NCBI GenBank assembly: GCA_024305745.1
Contig: JAHRBS010000010.1
Span: 627,501 to 691,500, forward strand
Direction: 5' to 3'
Source: Polyporus tsugae
Lineage: Eukaryota; Basidiomycota; Agaricomycetes; Polyporales; Polyporaceae
Length of the DNA: 64,000 nt
Shown: positions 1 to 16,192 of the stretch, one piece after another
Layout: each line of letters starts with the position of its first letter
Numbering within the stretch: the stretch's first letter is position 1
Translations under genes and position numbers: made by a program
The notes under the pieces: model-generated
Databases searched by the model: none
What the model saw: the letters and a program-made list of their open reading frames with translations, nothing else
What the model was told of the DNA's origin: nothing

Positions 1-311
1 AAACTTCTCAGTGTCAGCGTCCTCGACATGCATGTTGACATACGCGTACGGTACATCCAGGATGCCATACATGGAGGACTAGAGAGGGCAGATATCCAAG
101 GAATGACGCAGGTAAGCTGAGGAGCGAGCGGATAGCGTGAGGTATCCGATCAAGTTCGTATCAAGTCGTGACTAGACTGTCGTGTCCAGGTCCGTGTCGC
201 ATAATTTGTCTACATATCCGACATGTTATAAGGTTTGTAAAAAAAAAAAAGTCACTCCATTCAAGGTGTATAAGAACGAGAAAACGCGGTGGAGCACGTC
301 CCCCAACCCCC
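1..311. other. 3' flank of the GH5 gene, no gene seen
   Basis: Non-coding flank downstream of the minus-strand glucanase. It contains a short A-homopolymer (about 240-250) and no ORF with recognisable content. Overlapping plus-strand ORFs here are GC-rich antisense shadows. Confidence 0.5.
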
Positions 312-3023
312 TCAAGTAGTAGTCGGGGCAGGAGGAGCAGTAGTCGTAGCAGCTGCCGTGGCACCCGCGGGTATAGCGACCGTCGCACCATCGCACACAA
401 GCTCGGACGACCCAGGCGCGGGTCCCCACGCGTTCGGGTACACGCAGCCCGCGATCGGCGCCATCTTGGAACTCGTGTCCCGCGCGTCCGCCCAGCCGTT
501 GCCCACGCTGACCGTCGCACCCGTGAGTTGCGGCGGGGGCAGGGTGATCGGCGCGGCCGTCGCGGTGTACATCGGGAGCTGGGCTGGGTTCGCGCCGTTG
601 ACGTTGGACAGGGCTGGCGGGGGGTACTGCGAGTACGATGCGACGGCGGTCGGGGCGATCGTCCCCGCGCCGGACCCCCCGGTCTGCCAGGATTGGTAGT
701 TCCCATCCCATGGGAGGTTACGAAGGAAGCCAAGCGACTGACATAGGCCGAGCGCCTGGCGGGGGTCGCTGGGGACCCAGCCTGGGTGAGACGCGCGCAC
801 GGGTGAGAATGCATGTCGAAAGCGTTGCGAGGAGGAGGACATACCGTTGTCGAGACCGAGCTTGTAAGACCAGAACGGGGCTTCGACCTTACCGCTCACG
901 GAGGAGTTACCGACCTTCCACGTCCAGAAGAAATAACCCGGGAGGGCCATGGCGTCCATCTGGGACATAATGAAGTTCTTGATACCGGTCTTCATGTCTG
1001 CCGTCCAATTTGTCCAGTCGTTCCACATCGGGCAGTCTGGATACGTCGAGTTCTGGCCAACGCTGAGGACCCACTTGCCGCAGTTGTTGATCGCCCCGCT
1101 CCACTCGCCCGAGATGGTGATGCCGAAGTCCATCTGGGACTGGTTGTTGCCGTAGGCGATGCAGCCGGCTTGCGGCCAGTACGAGAGGGGGTGATTAAAG
1201 TCACCTCCGAACGCGACGTATGGGTGGGTATCGAGCACGATGCGCTGCGGAGGCGTCAATCGCACGGAAGAGTGCATGGACTAGAATGGTCTTACGTCGG
1301 AGCCAGGAAGGAAATCCTTCCACGAGGAATCCGCTTGGAAGCCGTCATGGATGACGATGTACGGGCCTTTACCGATGCCTGTGATGTTCCGAATCATATT
1401 GTGCGCTTGCAAATAGCTAGAGGTCGCACCAAGTCAGGTACATCTGCCCCCTATAACGAGAGGAAGCGCATACAATCGCGTCAACTGGTCACGCCCGATG
1501 ATGCCCAAGAGCGGCTCGTTGATGGACCCAAACATCTGGACGACGTCGGTGTAACCTTCCTGGCTGATGAACTCGGTAATGAAGCGGATGTAGTCCATCG
1601 TCCGCTGCGCATTCGCCATGCCCATGTACCCGTTGAGGAAGTTGATGGTGCCCATGCGGCCCGAGTGGTTGTAGCCGTTCTGCGATCCGGGCACGGTGTG
1701 CAGCTCGAGGAACACGCGCAGGCCGTACTTGCGCGCCCACTTGAACGCGAGGAGGACGTAGTCCCACGCTTTCTTGGCAAGGAACGGCTCGCCCGGCCAG
1801 GTCTCGACCGCCCAGTACGGGACGGGAAGACGAATCCAGTTGAGGCCTGCGCCTGCGATCTGAGCGAAGTCCTGTTCGGTCTGTAGGGTGACATGATGAG
1901 AACGAACCACATCAACGGCGGGAGGAGGGAGAGGGAGAAGGCGAGAGTGCGATGGAAACGGACTCACGATGAACGTCTTATAATGGTTCTCGAGCTGACC
2001 GATGCCACCGCCTTCGCTGGTGTCGTTGAGCATCGCGACGCTCAAACTCCACTCATCGTGCACGTCCCCGCCGGGGAGGGCTTCGCTCGGCGGGACGTTT
2101 TGGTACTTCTCGAAGAGAGCGGGGACGATGAAGGGCTCGAGGACGAGCCACCCGCCGAGATTTACGCCTCGGATCTGGTCCGTTGAGTAGTCCCACGGCT
2201 CGTCGAGCGATTTGGTAAACGACTGGGCACGTGCGCTGTTGTTGAACGGGTTGGCCGGGTCGTCCACCCCTGCAGAAAAAAGGGAAGCGTAAGGTATGAT
2301 GTCAGCGCATCTGTGGTGTGAGAAGCGGAGCGTGAAAATATGCTGGGACTTACAGAATCCGCCGAATTTGTTGGTGTACGTGAACGAGGTGCCGTCGGAC
2401 ATGACAACGGTAGAACCGTCTACACCCGTAACGGCACCAGTAGGAGACTCGGGGTTGGCCGGCGAGCCGCCACGATCCCCAGGTCCGCTACTGTGGCTAG
2501 AGTTAGAGTTAGAGCTTGATCCAGAATGACCTTTGCTTGTCAGGACAATCGGAAGGACGATGGCAAGGACAATGACGATGATCGCGAGCAGACCGAGGGC
2601 CAACCAGATGTACAGACGTCTGCGCCTTGACTTTGGACGGGGGTTGGCCTCCTTGTCGGAATGGGTGGCAAGAGAGGTACCCTCCCCGTCATGTGCGTTG
2701 TTCTCGAGAGGCTTTGTATCGGAGAGCATGGGCCGTGAGGAGGCGGGGGAGGCGGAGGAAACGGGGTACGAATTGCGGGCATCGTTGTCGGTGGGGGTGG
2801 CGGGGGAATGGGTATATGGGGCAAAGAGATGGGACGCATCCGGACGGGTGGCAGGAGGGATGGGATTTTCTAGCTGATCGGATTGGGGGTCAAGTCGGGG
2901 CGAACTGGGAGGTGTTTCGAAGTGGCCATGGGCGGTTGTCGGGGGTGGGGAGGTATCGGTGGGGTGAGAGAGATGATCGAAAAGAGAGGCGGTAGGGACG
3001 TCTTTGCGGGGGCTAGAGGACAT
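312..3023 (-). CDS. Membrane-anchored GH5 (subfamily 9-like) exo-beta-1,3-glucanase
   Basis: Predicted to hydrolyse beta-1,3-glucan at the cell wall or cell surface. Six exons on the minus strand: 3023-2354, 2269-1968, 1880-1474, 1416-1296, 1244-845 and 781-312. They splice in frame to about 789 residues. The N-terminal ~130 residues are Ser/Pro-rich and cytosolic-like. A single strongly hydrophobic segment follows (about residues 138-160, LGLLAIIVIVLAIVLPIVL), preceded by an Arg cluster, which gives a type II membrane anchor. The catalytic domain starts near RGVNLGGWLVLEPFI. The acid/base Glu lies in SINEPLLG and the nucleophile Glu in TISGEWSGA. The C-terminus ends in an Ala/Thr/Pro-rich tail. 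Start chosen as the only upstream ATG giving the full Pro/Ser tail. The anchor plus catalytic domain resembles fungal EXG-type membrane glucanases (family knowledge); cell-surface location is inferred. Confidence 0.93.
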
Positions 3024-5573
<2,550 letters not shown>

Positions 5574-6239
5574 TGGATGAACGACAAGGTGGTGCGCATG
5601 GCTGCAGGACGCGCCGAAGAAGGGCATCGAGGTCCAGAGGAGCCGAGGAAGTCGAGTTGACAGAAGCCTCTTGGGCGGATGGACATGGTATGGAAGGCAT
5701 GTACGATAGCGTACGTGTTGCGGGAGTTGCCTGGCCAGCAGCCGGCCGACTTGAGCCTCCAAGAATATGCAGGAGCGTTGGAATGTTGTTGCAGTGCGTA
5801 CGTGGGCCAACGAAGTACGTACGTATTGAGTGGCCATGGCCGAGTGGACGGGCGAGTGTGAAAACATGACCGGTCCAGTGACCGGGGGTGAGGATACCTA
5901 CGTTGCGTTGTACATGAGCTCAGGGGGCGGCATTCAAGCGATGGCAGCGAAGCTCGTGGACAACGCGTGCCGGGCCCGGTAGAAACGAGTACTTGAGACG
6001 TACGAGCGAGGAGGGGAATATCACTGCATGCGCGACTTGCCGTGTCCAAGCCGGTGGACTTTCGGACGAGAACGAGCGCGAGCGTGAGCGTGAGCAGTCC
6101 CAGTCATTGTCGCACTCGTCTCTTGCCCACCGTCTCTCTCAGTCTCTATACCGCCCGTGTCCTTGCTCCTGCCTCGGTTTCCGTCCTTCCTTTCCTTCCC
6201 ATTCCCTTCTTCCCCGCTTTGCCTACGACGTCGTCTGCG
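5574..6239. other. Intergenic region between FUR1 and EMG1
   Basis: 3' flank of FUR1 followed by a strongly CT-rich stretch (about 6095-6235) directly before the EMG1 start, typical of basidiomycete core promoters. Overlapping ORFs on both strands lack family features and look like composition shadows. Confidence 0.45.
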
Positions 6240-7682
6240 ATGTCGCCCGCTGCCGTCCGCCGCCGCCGTCACTCCGGCAACATCACTCGCCCCGCGCTCT
6301 CCCCTGTCGGCCACCCCGCATCATCCCTCGACATCGACGTTCCCACTCGTCCCAAGTCTACGCCCCCTAATGAGCGCCGCCACCGCGAGAAGCGTCCAGC
6401 AGAGGACGAGTCCTCGTCGGATTCCAGCGGGGAGGAGTCCGAAAAGGAAGCGGACGGGCCTACCGGCCCAGATGCCATGCAGATCGACCATTCCTCTGCA
6501 TCTGCCCCTCACTCTGCTACCACCATCACCTCCGCCGCTGTCGCCGCTGCAGTGCTTGTAAACTCAAAAACCAACGAGCGACCCACACGCCCCTTGCCCT
6601 CCTCCAAAGCGCGAAAAATGCAGCAGACGAGCAACAACCCCCTCTTGCAGCAGGCCAACCCCCTCATGCTCCCCGTCCAGGCGCACGTCTCCAAGTCCGG
6701 CCCGGCCTCGACACAGAGGAAGCTCTTTGTCGTCCTGGAGCAGGCGTGTTTGGAGGCGTATCGGGTCACGACCGCAACCAGGTCCAAGAACGGGAGGGAG
6801 GGAGATGTCAAATATGCCCTGTTGAACTGCGACGATCATCAGGGCATCCTGGCCAAGACTGGCAGAGACATCGCAGACGCGAGGCCGGATATCACTCATC
6901 AGGTGCGTCATCGATATGTTTTTTGTATGCTGCGATGGGTTGTCTGAGCATGCGTGACTTGGGGAACAGTGTCTATTGACGCTGCTTGATTCGCCTCTCA
7001 ACAAAGCGGGCTTGCTGCAAGTGTACATCCACACCGCCAAGGGCGTCCTCATCGAGGTTAACCCTCACGTACGCATCCCCCGGACGTTCAAGCGGTTCAG
7101 TGGTTTGATGGGTCCGTCCATCCGCATGGCTTGCGCATTTTTCGAGGGGTTTTAACTGGCATCTTCTTAGTGCAACTCTTGCACAAGCTATCGATCCGTG
7201 GTGTTAATGGGCCCGAAAAGCTTCTCAAAGTCATCAAGGTGTGTGTTTTGCAGCGTGTCCTTGTCGTGCTTGATCGCGGATATCTTACATCACGTACGTC
7301 TTAGAACCCGGTGACAGACCATCTCCCGGCGAATACGATCAAGCTCAGTACGTACTCGCGATATGCATGTTCATTCCCATTTTTTTGACATGAGCGCGAT
7401 CTACAGCGTTGTCCGGAGATGCGCCGGTGGTAAAATTGACGAGGTATCTGCCCACGCTGCCAGAGACGCACAACATCGCCGTGTTCGTGGGTGCGATGGC
7501 CCGCGGCAAGGATGACTTCGCGGACGGCATCGTAGACGAGAAGATTGGAATAAGCGAGTACCCACTGAGCGCATCAGTTGCTTGCGGAAAGGTAAGCGGG
7601 AGTCCATTGGGGGTGTGCGGTAGGATGCTAACGAACTGTGTAGTTCTGTTGCGCGCTGGAGGACCTTTGGGACATTGTTTGA
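6240..7682 (+). CDS. EMG1: rRNA small-subunit pseudouridine N1-methyltransferase (Nep1/Emg1)
   Basis: SPOUT-fold methyltransferase acting in the nucleolus on the hypermodified pseudouridine of 18S rRNA and in 40S assembly. Six exons: 6240-6902, 6970-7111, 7171-7238, 7305-7347, 7407-7591 and 7644-7682, giving about 379 residues. The first ~155 residues are a Ser/Pro/Glu-rich low-complexity tail, longer than in yeast. The family core begins at [17 protein letters not shown]. Diagnostic blocks are [81 protein letters not shown] and [15 protein letters not shown]. The ATG at 6240 is preferred because the frame upstream has no ATG and is the CT-rich promoter. Very sure of identity. Confidence 0.96.
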
Positions 7683-8531
7683 AACCATCTGGTCCTGCCG
7701 ATTGCTCCATCTGCCATATCGTTGCTTTTGCTCACGTCCACCTTTCACTCATGATATTGACGTTACTTTGTTGGATTATCAGTTGTTTGTATGTGCATCC
7801 CATTTTCTGTCGCTCTTTCGCTGCTCCCAACTATTGCACTTCAACCTGCACGCATTCTCCTCCTGCATTTACCCCATCCCCCAACCCCCAACATTGTCCC
7901 CCACTTCAACAGTCAAAATTACCCCTCCCCCCTCCCCTCTCCCCTCACGCTCAACCGCGCACGACTCCACTAGCTGGCGACACCCTTTCGGCGCGCCGAT
8001 CCTCATAGTACATTACCCCTGCGCGCCTGCTATGCCGGCTATTGCACCTCTAGTGTATACGAGTAGATGGGCCCGGTGCATGTCGCGACTCAACTTGCGA
8101 TCCCGGGCTCTGTACATCAGTAATCAAAATGTGTTTGTAGCAGTACAATCTCAACCTCATCTCGTCGTGTGCTCCGGTCTGTCACGCGGTTTTAATTTAC
8201 CACCGCCGCTACCCTTCAGACGCATATCGGACGGGGTGTGCCTGACTATTGTTGACGTGCGCGCGGAAGGGACGGGGAAGGGAGTGTGGATGTGACATGG
8301 CCATGGGCAAGTGTGGCAGGGCGTCTGAAGAGGCTGTAGATGATCATTTCCTTATTGAGATCCTCTCCGCCTCCATCACCCTCCTCCACCTACTCTATAT
8401 CTCACCCCCATCCTCCCCAACACGATCCACACGCCCCCTCGATACCCCAACGCGCCCCCCGTTAGACAACCACCTCGCTAGACCGCGCACAGGAGCCCAA
8501 GATACGCACACAAACACAAACGACACCGACG
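7683..8531. other. Intergenic region between EMG1 and SEC14
   Basis: 3' UTR/flank of EMG1 and the SEC14 promoter, with pyrimidine-rich stretches at about 7830-7960 and 8370-8470. No gene recognised. Confidence 0.45.
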
Positions 8532-9798
8532 ATGAGCACCGAACAGGCAAGCGCGAGCCCGATGCCCGACGGCGTGACGGACCCCAACTACAAGCCGCTC
8601 CCCGGTCGGCTGGGCAACCTCACGGTACCCCAGCAGCACGCACTCGAGAAGCTGAAGAAGGAGCTCCAAGACGATGGCATCTTCGTCGCTGACCGTCATG
8701 ACGATACGACCCTCCTCAGGTGAGTCCGGTGCTCGTCCGGTGCCGTGTGGTCCACAGTCCCCGTTGTGTTGCGACTGTGCACGGTGGACTCGTAGGCTGT
8801 CGGTGTTGTGGTTGATGTCGGGTGGGACGAGGGACGCTGACGTGCGTTGACTTGGCGGGCATGTGGCCATCGGACAGGTTCTTGAGGGCACGAAAATTCG
8901 ACGTACCGAAGGCGAAGGAGATGATCGTGGCGTGTGAGCAATGGAGGAAGGACTTCGGCGTCGAGGACATCATGATGTGAGTCGCTGTCTTGTCTTGCGA
9001 TGCATCTGCACACATATACAAGCGGGAGGGGGGCTGATTGCGCGGGTGGGATTGTTTTTGCAGAAACTTCGACTTCAAGGAGAAGGAAGAGGTGGACAAG
9101 TACTACCCCCAGTACTACCACAAGACCGACAAGGTCCGTACCTTGTCGCATCGCTACCTTGTCGCTGTCGCCCCTGCTCACGCACCATATTTGTTCGTTT
9201 CTTTCCTGCCCTTGGCGCCGCGCCGTACCGCACCTGTGCTGCTGCATCTTGCATCGTGCGCCGTGCACCGCCGCCGCGCCTGCAGGAGGGCCGCCCGGTC
9301 TACATCGAGCGGCTCGGGCTGCTCGATATCAAAGCCCTCTACGCGGTCACGTCCCAGGAGCGGCAGCTCAAGCGGCTCGTATACGAGTACGAGAAGTTCC
9401 TTACCGAGCGCCTGCCGGCGTGCTCCAAGTCGGTCGGGCACCCGGTCGAGACGTCGTGCACGATCCTCGACCTGAGCAACGTCTCGCTCAGCAACTTCTA
9501 CCGCGTCAAGGACTACGTCATGCAGGCCTCCTCCATCGGCCAGGACCGCTACCCCGAGACGATGGGCAAGTTCTACATCATCAACGCCCCTTGGACGTTC
9601 TCCACCGTCTGGACGTTCATCAAGCCCTGGCTCGACGAGGCCACCGTCGCCAAGATCGACATCCTCGGCGGCGGCTACAAGGACAAGCTCCTCGCCCAGA
9701 TCCCCCCAGAAAGCCTCCCCAAGGAGTTTGGCGGTACGTGCCAGTGCGCGGGCGGGTGCTCTCTCAGCGACGCCGGTCCCTGGAATCCTTCGGCGTAG
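8532..9798 (+). CDS. SEC14: Sec14-type phosphatidylinositol/phosphatidylcholine transfer protein
   Basis: Cytosolic CRAL-TRIO lipid-exchange protein needed for secretion from the Golgi. Exons 8532-8719, 8878-8976, 9064-9133 and 9286-9798 give about 289 residues. The N-terminal helical domain includes [15 protein letters not shown] and [10 protein letters not shown]. The CRAL-TRIO lipid-binding domain includes [45 protein letters not shown] and [17 protein letters not shown]. The end is the family signature [19 protein letters not shown] followed by AGPWN, so the final exon runs straight to the stop. Length matches yeast Sec14 (about 304 residues). Start: first ATG, preceded by an A/C-rich leader. 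Confidence 0.96.
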
Positions 9799-10315
9799 AT
9801 GTGAAGGGTGTGCGGCGGTCGTGGGGGTTGCGGACAGTGAGGTGGGAGCGACAAAGGCTGGCCTTGTAGTAGCATCGTGACAACGACTTTCTCGGGAGGG
9901 GACAAATTCCAGATGCTCGATTCCCTTCGTCTGGCCTAGGCGTAGATGAATCGGCGTGATTACGACGCGTGAACGTACTCTACTTGTATGTACACCGACT
10001 GTACGTATACCATATAGAACAATCGGCGTACTAAGCCTTCCTTTCTCGCTTCTCCATCTTACGCAGCTATTTTCTTGCCCGACACCATCATAAGAGTCAT
10101 TCGAAGAGGTCATTCAGTTGTCATTCACGTCCCAACATCAACATAATACAAGTACACCCCACCACCGCCACAGCGAAAGAAAACGTCCCCGCCGAGCAGC
10201 AAATGGCGGAGTGCAGTCATGAAAGCGGGAAAACAAAGGGCTGGTAGCGTATGGTAGGGGGCTTATCTACTACATCCGACAGTGCCTCGCACACCTTCGT
10301 TTTGACCCAGGATGC
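9799..10315. other. Convergent 3' flanks of SEC14 and actin
   Basis: About 520 bp between two convergent genes. No coding potential recognised. Confidence 0.45.
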
Positions 10316-11868
<1,553 letters not shown>

Positions 11869-12516
11869 GTTGTCGTGCTAGTTCGTGAAAGAGAAAAGAA
11901 GTGAAGAAGGGACTGGTGAGAGGCGGTCGAGGAGATATATTGGCGGATGAGGTGGGGGCGGTGCACGCGCAGCGACAATTGGACCGGGATCGGGGCGCAG
12001 TAGGAATACCGATATGGGGAATGAGGGTGAGGTTGTATGCGAGGGCGGGGAATGCGGGGAATACTGACCTTGGGACGTTGAGGATGTGGGAGATGAGAGC
12101 AAGGTCGAGGACGATGATGAGGGCGAGAGGGGTTTGGGCAAAGGGCGCTGTGATCCATGCCTGATTCGCCCTTTCCCGTTATCGCGATTGCTTCAGGGCA
12201 GGCAGCCCCGCTCCCCCCGCCGCCTTCAAGTTCCTGTCCTCCGCTGTTGCCTGCGCCCGCTGCAGCTGCGTACATTGCCGTCCTTGACATATGTACGCAG
12301 TATCCGCAATTCAGCTTTGGCACATTCACCGACAGTCCGCAGCGCCCAGCGAACGAGCCCAGAGATTCAGAAAGCCTGAGCTGCGTCCACGTGACCAGAC
12401 CTCAGACGCTGGAGCGAGACGCGTCTGCGCTGACGCGTACCTCACCGCGATCCACTCAGACTCAGACTCGGCTGCAAGACTACCGTACGCCTTCCACTGC
12501 TATACCCCTCCCCGCC
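11869..12516. other. Divergent promoter region, actin/RPN10
   Basis: About 650 bp between divergent start codons, containing the actin TATA-like element and CT-rich leader. No ORF of recognisable content. Confidence 0.5.
11934..11941 (-). promoter_or_regulatory. Probable actin TATA element
   Basis: Coding-strand AATATATC lies 66 bp upstream of the actin ATG and is followed by a long CT-rich leader, the usual layout of strong basidiomycete promoters. Function is inferred from position only. Confidence 0.5.
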
Positions 12517-13740
12517 ATGCCTCTCGAAGCGACCATTATCATCGTTGACAACTCAGAATACATGCGCAATGGCGATTACCCACCAGACAGGTTCCGCGCT
12601 CAATCAGACGCAGTCACCACCCTCTTCCAGACAAAGGTCGACTCCAACCCAGAGAACACCGTCGGCTTCATGACCATGGCTGGAAAAGGGTCCGCATCTC
12701 ATTCTTTCCAACTCCTTCTCATCCGCTTACCGGCCTTCTCTTGCCCAGCCCAGAGGTGCTTGTAACAAACACCAAGGAAGTCGGTTCCATACTGGGTGCC
12801 ATTCACGAAGCACAGGACATGCTCGGCGGCATCGCCAACATCCCAAATGCTATCGAGAAAGCTCTCCTCGCCCTCAAGCACAGATCAAACAAGAACCTCC
12901 GCCAGCGCGTTGTCGTCTTCGTCGGCTCGCCCCTCGAGGACCACGCCGCGGATGAGAAGTTCATGGTCAAGCTTGCCAAGCGTCTCAAGAAGAACAACGT
13001 TGCGGTCGACTTCATTGCCTTTGGCGACGGCATCGAGGAGGGCGAGCGCAATATCCTCAAGACCTTCGTTGACAATGTAACAAGTGGCGAGAACTGGTCA
13101 GTCCTCCCATCGCCCATGCATCCCACTCATGCCCGGGATCACTTATGCCAGTCTGCCCCCATAGCCATTATCTCGCCATACCAGCAGGTGCACATCTTCT
13201 CTCTGACATGATCCTCGCGTCTCCCATTCTCGCCGGCGATCGTGGTATACCAGAAGAAGCCATGGGCGATGCCGGTGCACCGGGCGCAGGCGCAGGCAGC
13301 TTCGAGTTTGGCGTCGACCCTAGTCTTGATCCCGAGCTTGCAATGGTACGTCGTACGGTGCTTGGAGCTTGGAGAGCAGAGTCACTGATGCCATGCATGC
13401 GCATGTTAAGGCGCTGCGTATGTCTATGGAGGAGGAGCAGGCCCGCCAAGCCGCAGCTGCGCAGTCGACCGCACCAGCGTCAGGAGGCCCTTCCACCTCC
13501 GCACCTTTGGCTTCTGCTCCACAAACGTCAGCACCAGCAGGGTCGGCTGCGCAACCTGCGGCGGCGTCGACGGCGGTAGCTGCGGACGAGGATGAGGAGG
13601 ACGAGGAAGCCATGCTAGCACGAGCATTGGCGATGTCACAAGGACAGGATGTGGAAATGGCGGAGGAGGAGGGCGAAGAGGACGAGATCAAGCGGGCTAT
13701 TGAGTCGGGTGCAAAGGGGAACAACCAGCAGCAGAAATGA
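12517..13740 (+). CDS. RPN10: 26S proteasome regulatory subunit Rpn10 (ubiquitin receptor)
   Basis: Proteasome lid/base hinge subunit that binds polyubiquitin. Exons 12517-12689, 12749-13096, 13165-13345 and 13411-13740 give about 343 residues. The N-terminal von Willebrand A domain starts MPLEATIIIVDNSEYMRNGD and continues through RVVVFVGSPLEDH and KNNVAVDFIAFGDG to HLLSDMILASPI. Ubiquitin-interacting motifs follow: PELAMALRMSMEEEQARQ, and a second acidic one with EEAMLARALAMSQ. The Ala/Pro-rich spacer and the acidic tail EEEGEEDEIKRAI are typical. The junction at 13096/13165 uses an ATAG acceptor and gives GENC-HYLAIP; the cysteine there is unusual but is the only in-frame option seen. Confidence 0.96.
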
Positions 13741-14047
13741 GCTGTATGGGGTGCTCTTTCTGTTCGCGTCTTCATGGTTTGTTGTGCGATGGCAGTTTCG
13801 TCTTCCTGTCGGAATATAATGTACAGCATCCCCATTTTATCCAGTTTTTTCGGAACGATGCTACATTGTCAGTATCTGTCGACCGCAAATGCAGTTGCCG
13901 ATTCGGAAGTACATAGCAAGAACGAATCCTCGCACTCGGAGTTACGAGGAGACTTGCCGAACCATAACCCTACCATGTATAATAAGCGCCTATCGGATAG
14001 ACGGGTTGACGGTGACTGCACTGACCGCCACCACGACGCTCACCACC
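13741..14047. other. Intergenic region between RPN10 and NDUFB7-like gene
   Basis: About 307 bp holding the 3' flank of RPN10 and the promoter/leader of the next gene. Nothing else recognised. Confidence 0.4.
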
Positions 14048-14483
14048 ATGACTTCCTCGACAACGGCATCTCAGTCCGAGCTCAGGGCCGCCAAGGTGCC
14101 CGTTGGCTGGAGGGATCAGTGCTCTGCGTACGTACTGTTGCCAGTCGTTTTGGTTCGTTGGATTGACTTGGTGTCTGCCGACTTCCTCCGTGGCCATACC
14201 GAAACACGTCGGACAGGCTGCTTATTCCCTTGAACGTCTGCCGGAAAGACAAGCTCTACCTCCCATGGGAATGCGAGAATGAGAGGCATGCATACGAGAA
14301 GTGAGTCTTGGCCTCCACCGTCAGCTGGGGGAGCAGAAGTAATATTTGACCTCCCTCACAGGTGCCAATACGAAGAGTGAGTAATTACTGGTCTGTTTTC
14401 AAGACGTGGATTGACTATTATACAGCTACCTCCGTCGGATGAAGGAGCTTTCCAAACGCAAGCTCGCGGCAGCGGAGGAGTGA
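14048..14483 (+). CDS. Mitochondrial complex I accessory subunit NDUFB7/B18
   Basis: Small intermembrane-space subunit of NADH:ubiquinone oxidoreductase. Exons 14048-14127, 14217-14300, 14362-14376 and 14426-14483 splice to 78 residues. Two CX9C motifs are visible: CSALLIPLNVC, and C-ENERHAYEK-C after WE. These give the CHCH hairpin oxidised by the Mia40 pathway. The family end YEDYLRRMKELSKRK is present. Exon 3 is only 15 nt (GTGCCAATACGAAGA); it is needed to complete the second CX9C and the following EDYLRR. It is too short and too intron-split to show up as an ORF. Start: the ATG giving MTSSTTASQSELRAAKVP. Sure of the family, slightly less of the exact N-terminus. Confidence 0.92.
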
Positions 14484-14700
14484 TGTATTAGACCGTGATC
14501 ATATATCTGCTTTCGCTGCTTTCTCGTCACCGCAAACCGGCGTGCATTCGAACAAGGAGGTGTAATCGCGTTGCCACACAAGAGTTATGGGATCTCTGAG
14601 TGGAGATGGATTAATACCAGGGATCGCCCGTCCCAACCATGAACGTAAAGTAATCCCTTCAGTCGTCCGCCTTTCTATGAGCATCCTTGGGTTCGCCACC

Positions 14701-15783
14701 TTACACCTTGCGCCCCGTCTCTCCCTCCCACCGCGTGATCTCCTTCTTGACCCGCTCGATGACGTCCGTCTCCGTGGTGGCCTTGCCAAACGCGTCGACG
14801 AACTGCCCGTTCGGATCCATAAAGTAGAAGAAGATTGAATGGTCGACCAGGTAGTCGTCCGCCGCTTTCGCGTCAGGGGGCGTGGAGAAATACACGCGGT
14901 ACGCCTTGCAGGTCGCCTTGAGCGTCGCATAGTCGCCGGTGAGACCGATGAGCCGGGGGTGGAACTCAGCCACGTAGCGTGCGACTTGGGGCACAGTGTC
15001 GCGCGCGGGGTCGACGGAGATGAAGACGGGCTGAACGATGGGGCCGTACTCTTTGTCTGTGTGGAGAGGAGGACGTGTCGGGAGGGTGTGCGCGTGGTGC
15101 AGGAGGGCGCGTAAGAAATGTGGGGTTGGCATAGGAGGATGAGAAGCGTACCGAGTTTCTCAACCGCTGCACTCATCTTGTCCAACTCCTCGGGACAGAT
15201 GTCGGGGCAGTTGGTGAAGCCGAAGTAAATGAGACTCCATTTGCCCAGCAAGTCCTTCTCCGTGAAGGTCTCTCCTTTGTGGGTAGTGAGCGTGAATGGC
15301 CCGCCAACCTGCGGTCTCCCGACTACTTGGTCCTCCCGTTCTTTGTCTGAATTTTCAAATGTGACAACGAAAACGCCTGAGATTACGGAGAGAACAAGAT
15401 AGGATGGTACGCACGTCGTTGCTCCTGCAGCTTGTCCTTTTCACTGCGGAAGTAGAGAAACAAAGCCGCACCGGTGACGACGAACAGCGCAGCCGCTTTC
15501 GGAGTGAAGACCTACAGCACCGCATCTACTCAGCGCAATGCTCTGCTTTGCAAGACGTAGGAGGACGTACACCGACTGCTGACTTGTCCCGAGTGCCGGA
15601 GGATGTCTGGTGCATCGGATCCGGATTTTGAGAGTATGCTCTTCGCGAGCATATCCGACTGCTCACGGGGAGTGTTGCGTGTCGTGAAACGGCAGAGGGG
15701 AATGCATGACGAGCTGAAAAGCCCCGTCTTGAAGAGGAGGCAAGTGCCCGGAAAGAAGAGGCAGAGAGTCGGGATACAGACAT
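14701..15783 (-). CDS. SCO1: SCO1/SenC-type copper chaperone for cytochrome c oxidase
   Basis: Inner-membrane mitochondrial protein delivering copper to the CuA site of Cox2. Exons 15783-15571, 15511-15415, 15346-15152 and 15056-14701 give 286 residues. The N-terminus is a Ser/Arg-rich presequence (MSVSRLSASSFRALASSSRR). One transmembrane segment reads AAALFVVTGAALFLYF. The thioredoxin-like domain has VGRPQVGGPFTL, the copper-binding FTNCPDICPEELDKM (CxxxC), VFISVDPARDT, and the distal His in DYLVDHSIFFYFMDP. The C-terminus is short (GRKV). Convergent with NDUFB7 (217 bp apart), so two respiratory-assembly genes are neighbours. Confidence 0.95.
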
Positions 15784-16192
15784 TGAGACCCTAACCCTAT
15801 TTCGCGTGCTCGTCTTTAACTCCCCTTACCGAAACAAGCAATATTGAAGATCGACCGACATACCTTGGGTCTTACCGGTACCTTCGAAGGTGGCTCGAGA
15901 AGACAGGTGCGGGAGGGCAGAGTGAAAAGCGCTAAAACGTCTCAAGAATATGATAGCATCTTATACATCGCTACTCTAAGCGTACAGACTCGGACCAGGC
16001 AATAGATTCTCTCCGGGACGCCTCGGAAGGGGTTGTCGCATTCTTCCTCGGACGGCAAGGTTGCGATCCCAGGACTTGTTCATGTCTCTACTGCCCACCG
16101 CAGTTCTAAATGGATCGGTATAGGTGCGATGTAGATTGTAGATTGGGAGCAGTGAATGGGTGATGCGCACTGGGTCTTGGAGTTAATTTTGG
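15784..16192. other. Intergenic region between SCO1 promoter and CGI121 3' end
   Basis: About 410 bp containing the SCO1 promoter and the 3' flank of CGI121. No gene seen. Confidence 0.4.

Noticed and set aside
813..1886. 357-codon plus-strand ORF
   Set aside because: It is antisense to the conserved catalytic exons of the GH5 gene; the minus strand has family motifs and introns, and the plus-strand product resembles nothing.
6042..6239. N-terminal extension of EMG1 from a GTG codon
   Set aside because: Not an ATG, and the region is a CT-rich promoter/leader; the ATG at 6240 is preferred.
9178..10113. 311-codon minus-strand ORF
   Set aside because: Antisense to the last SEC14 exon; openness is explained by high GC third positions.
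15784..15800. CCCTAACCCTA, telomere-like
   Set aside because: Only about two repeat units inside a gene-dense region; chance match in the SCO1 promoter.
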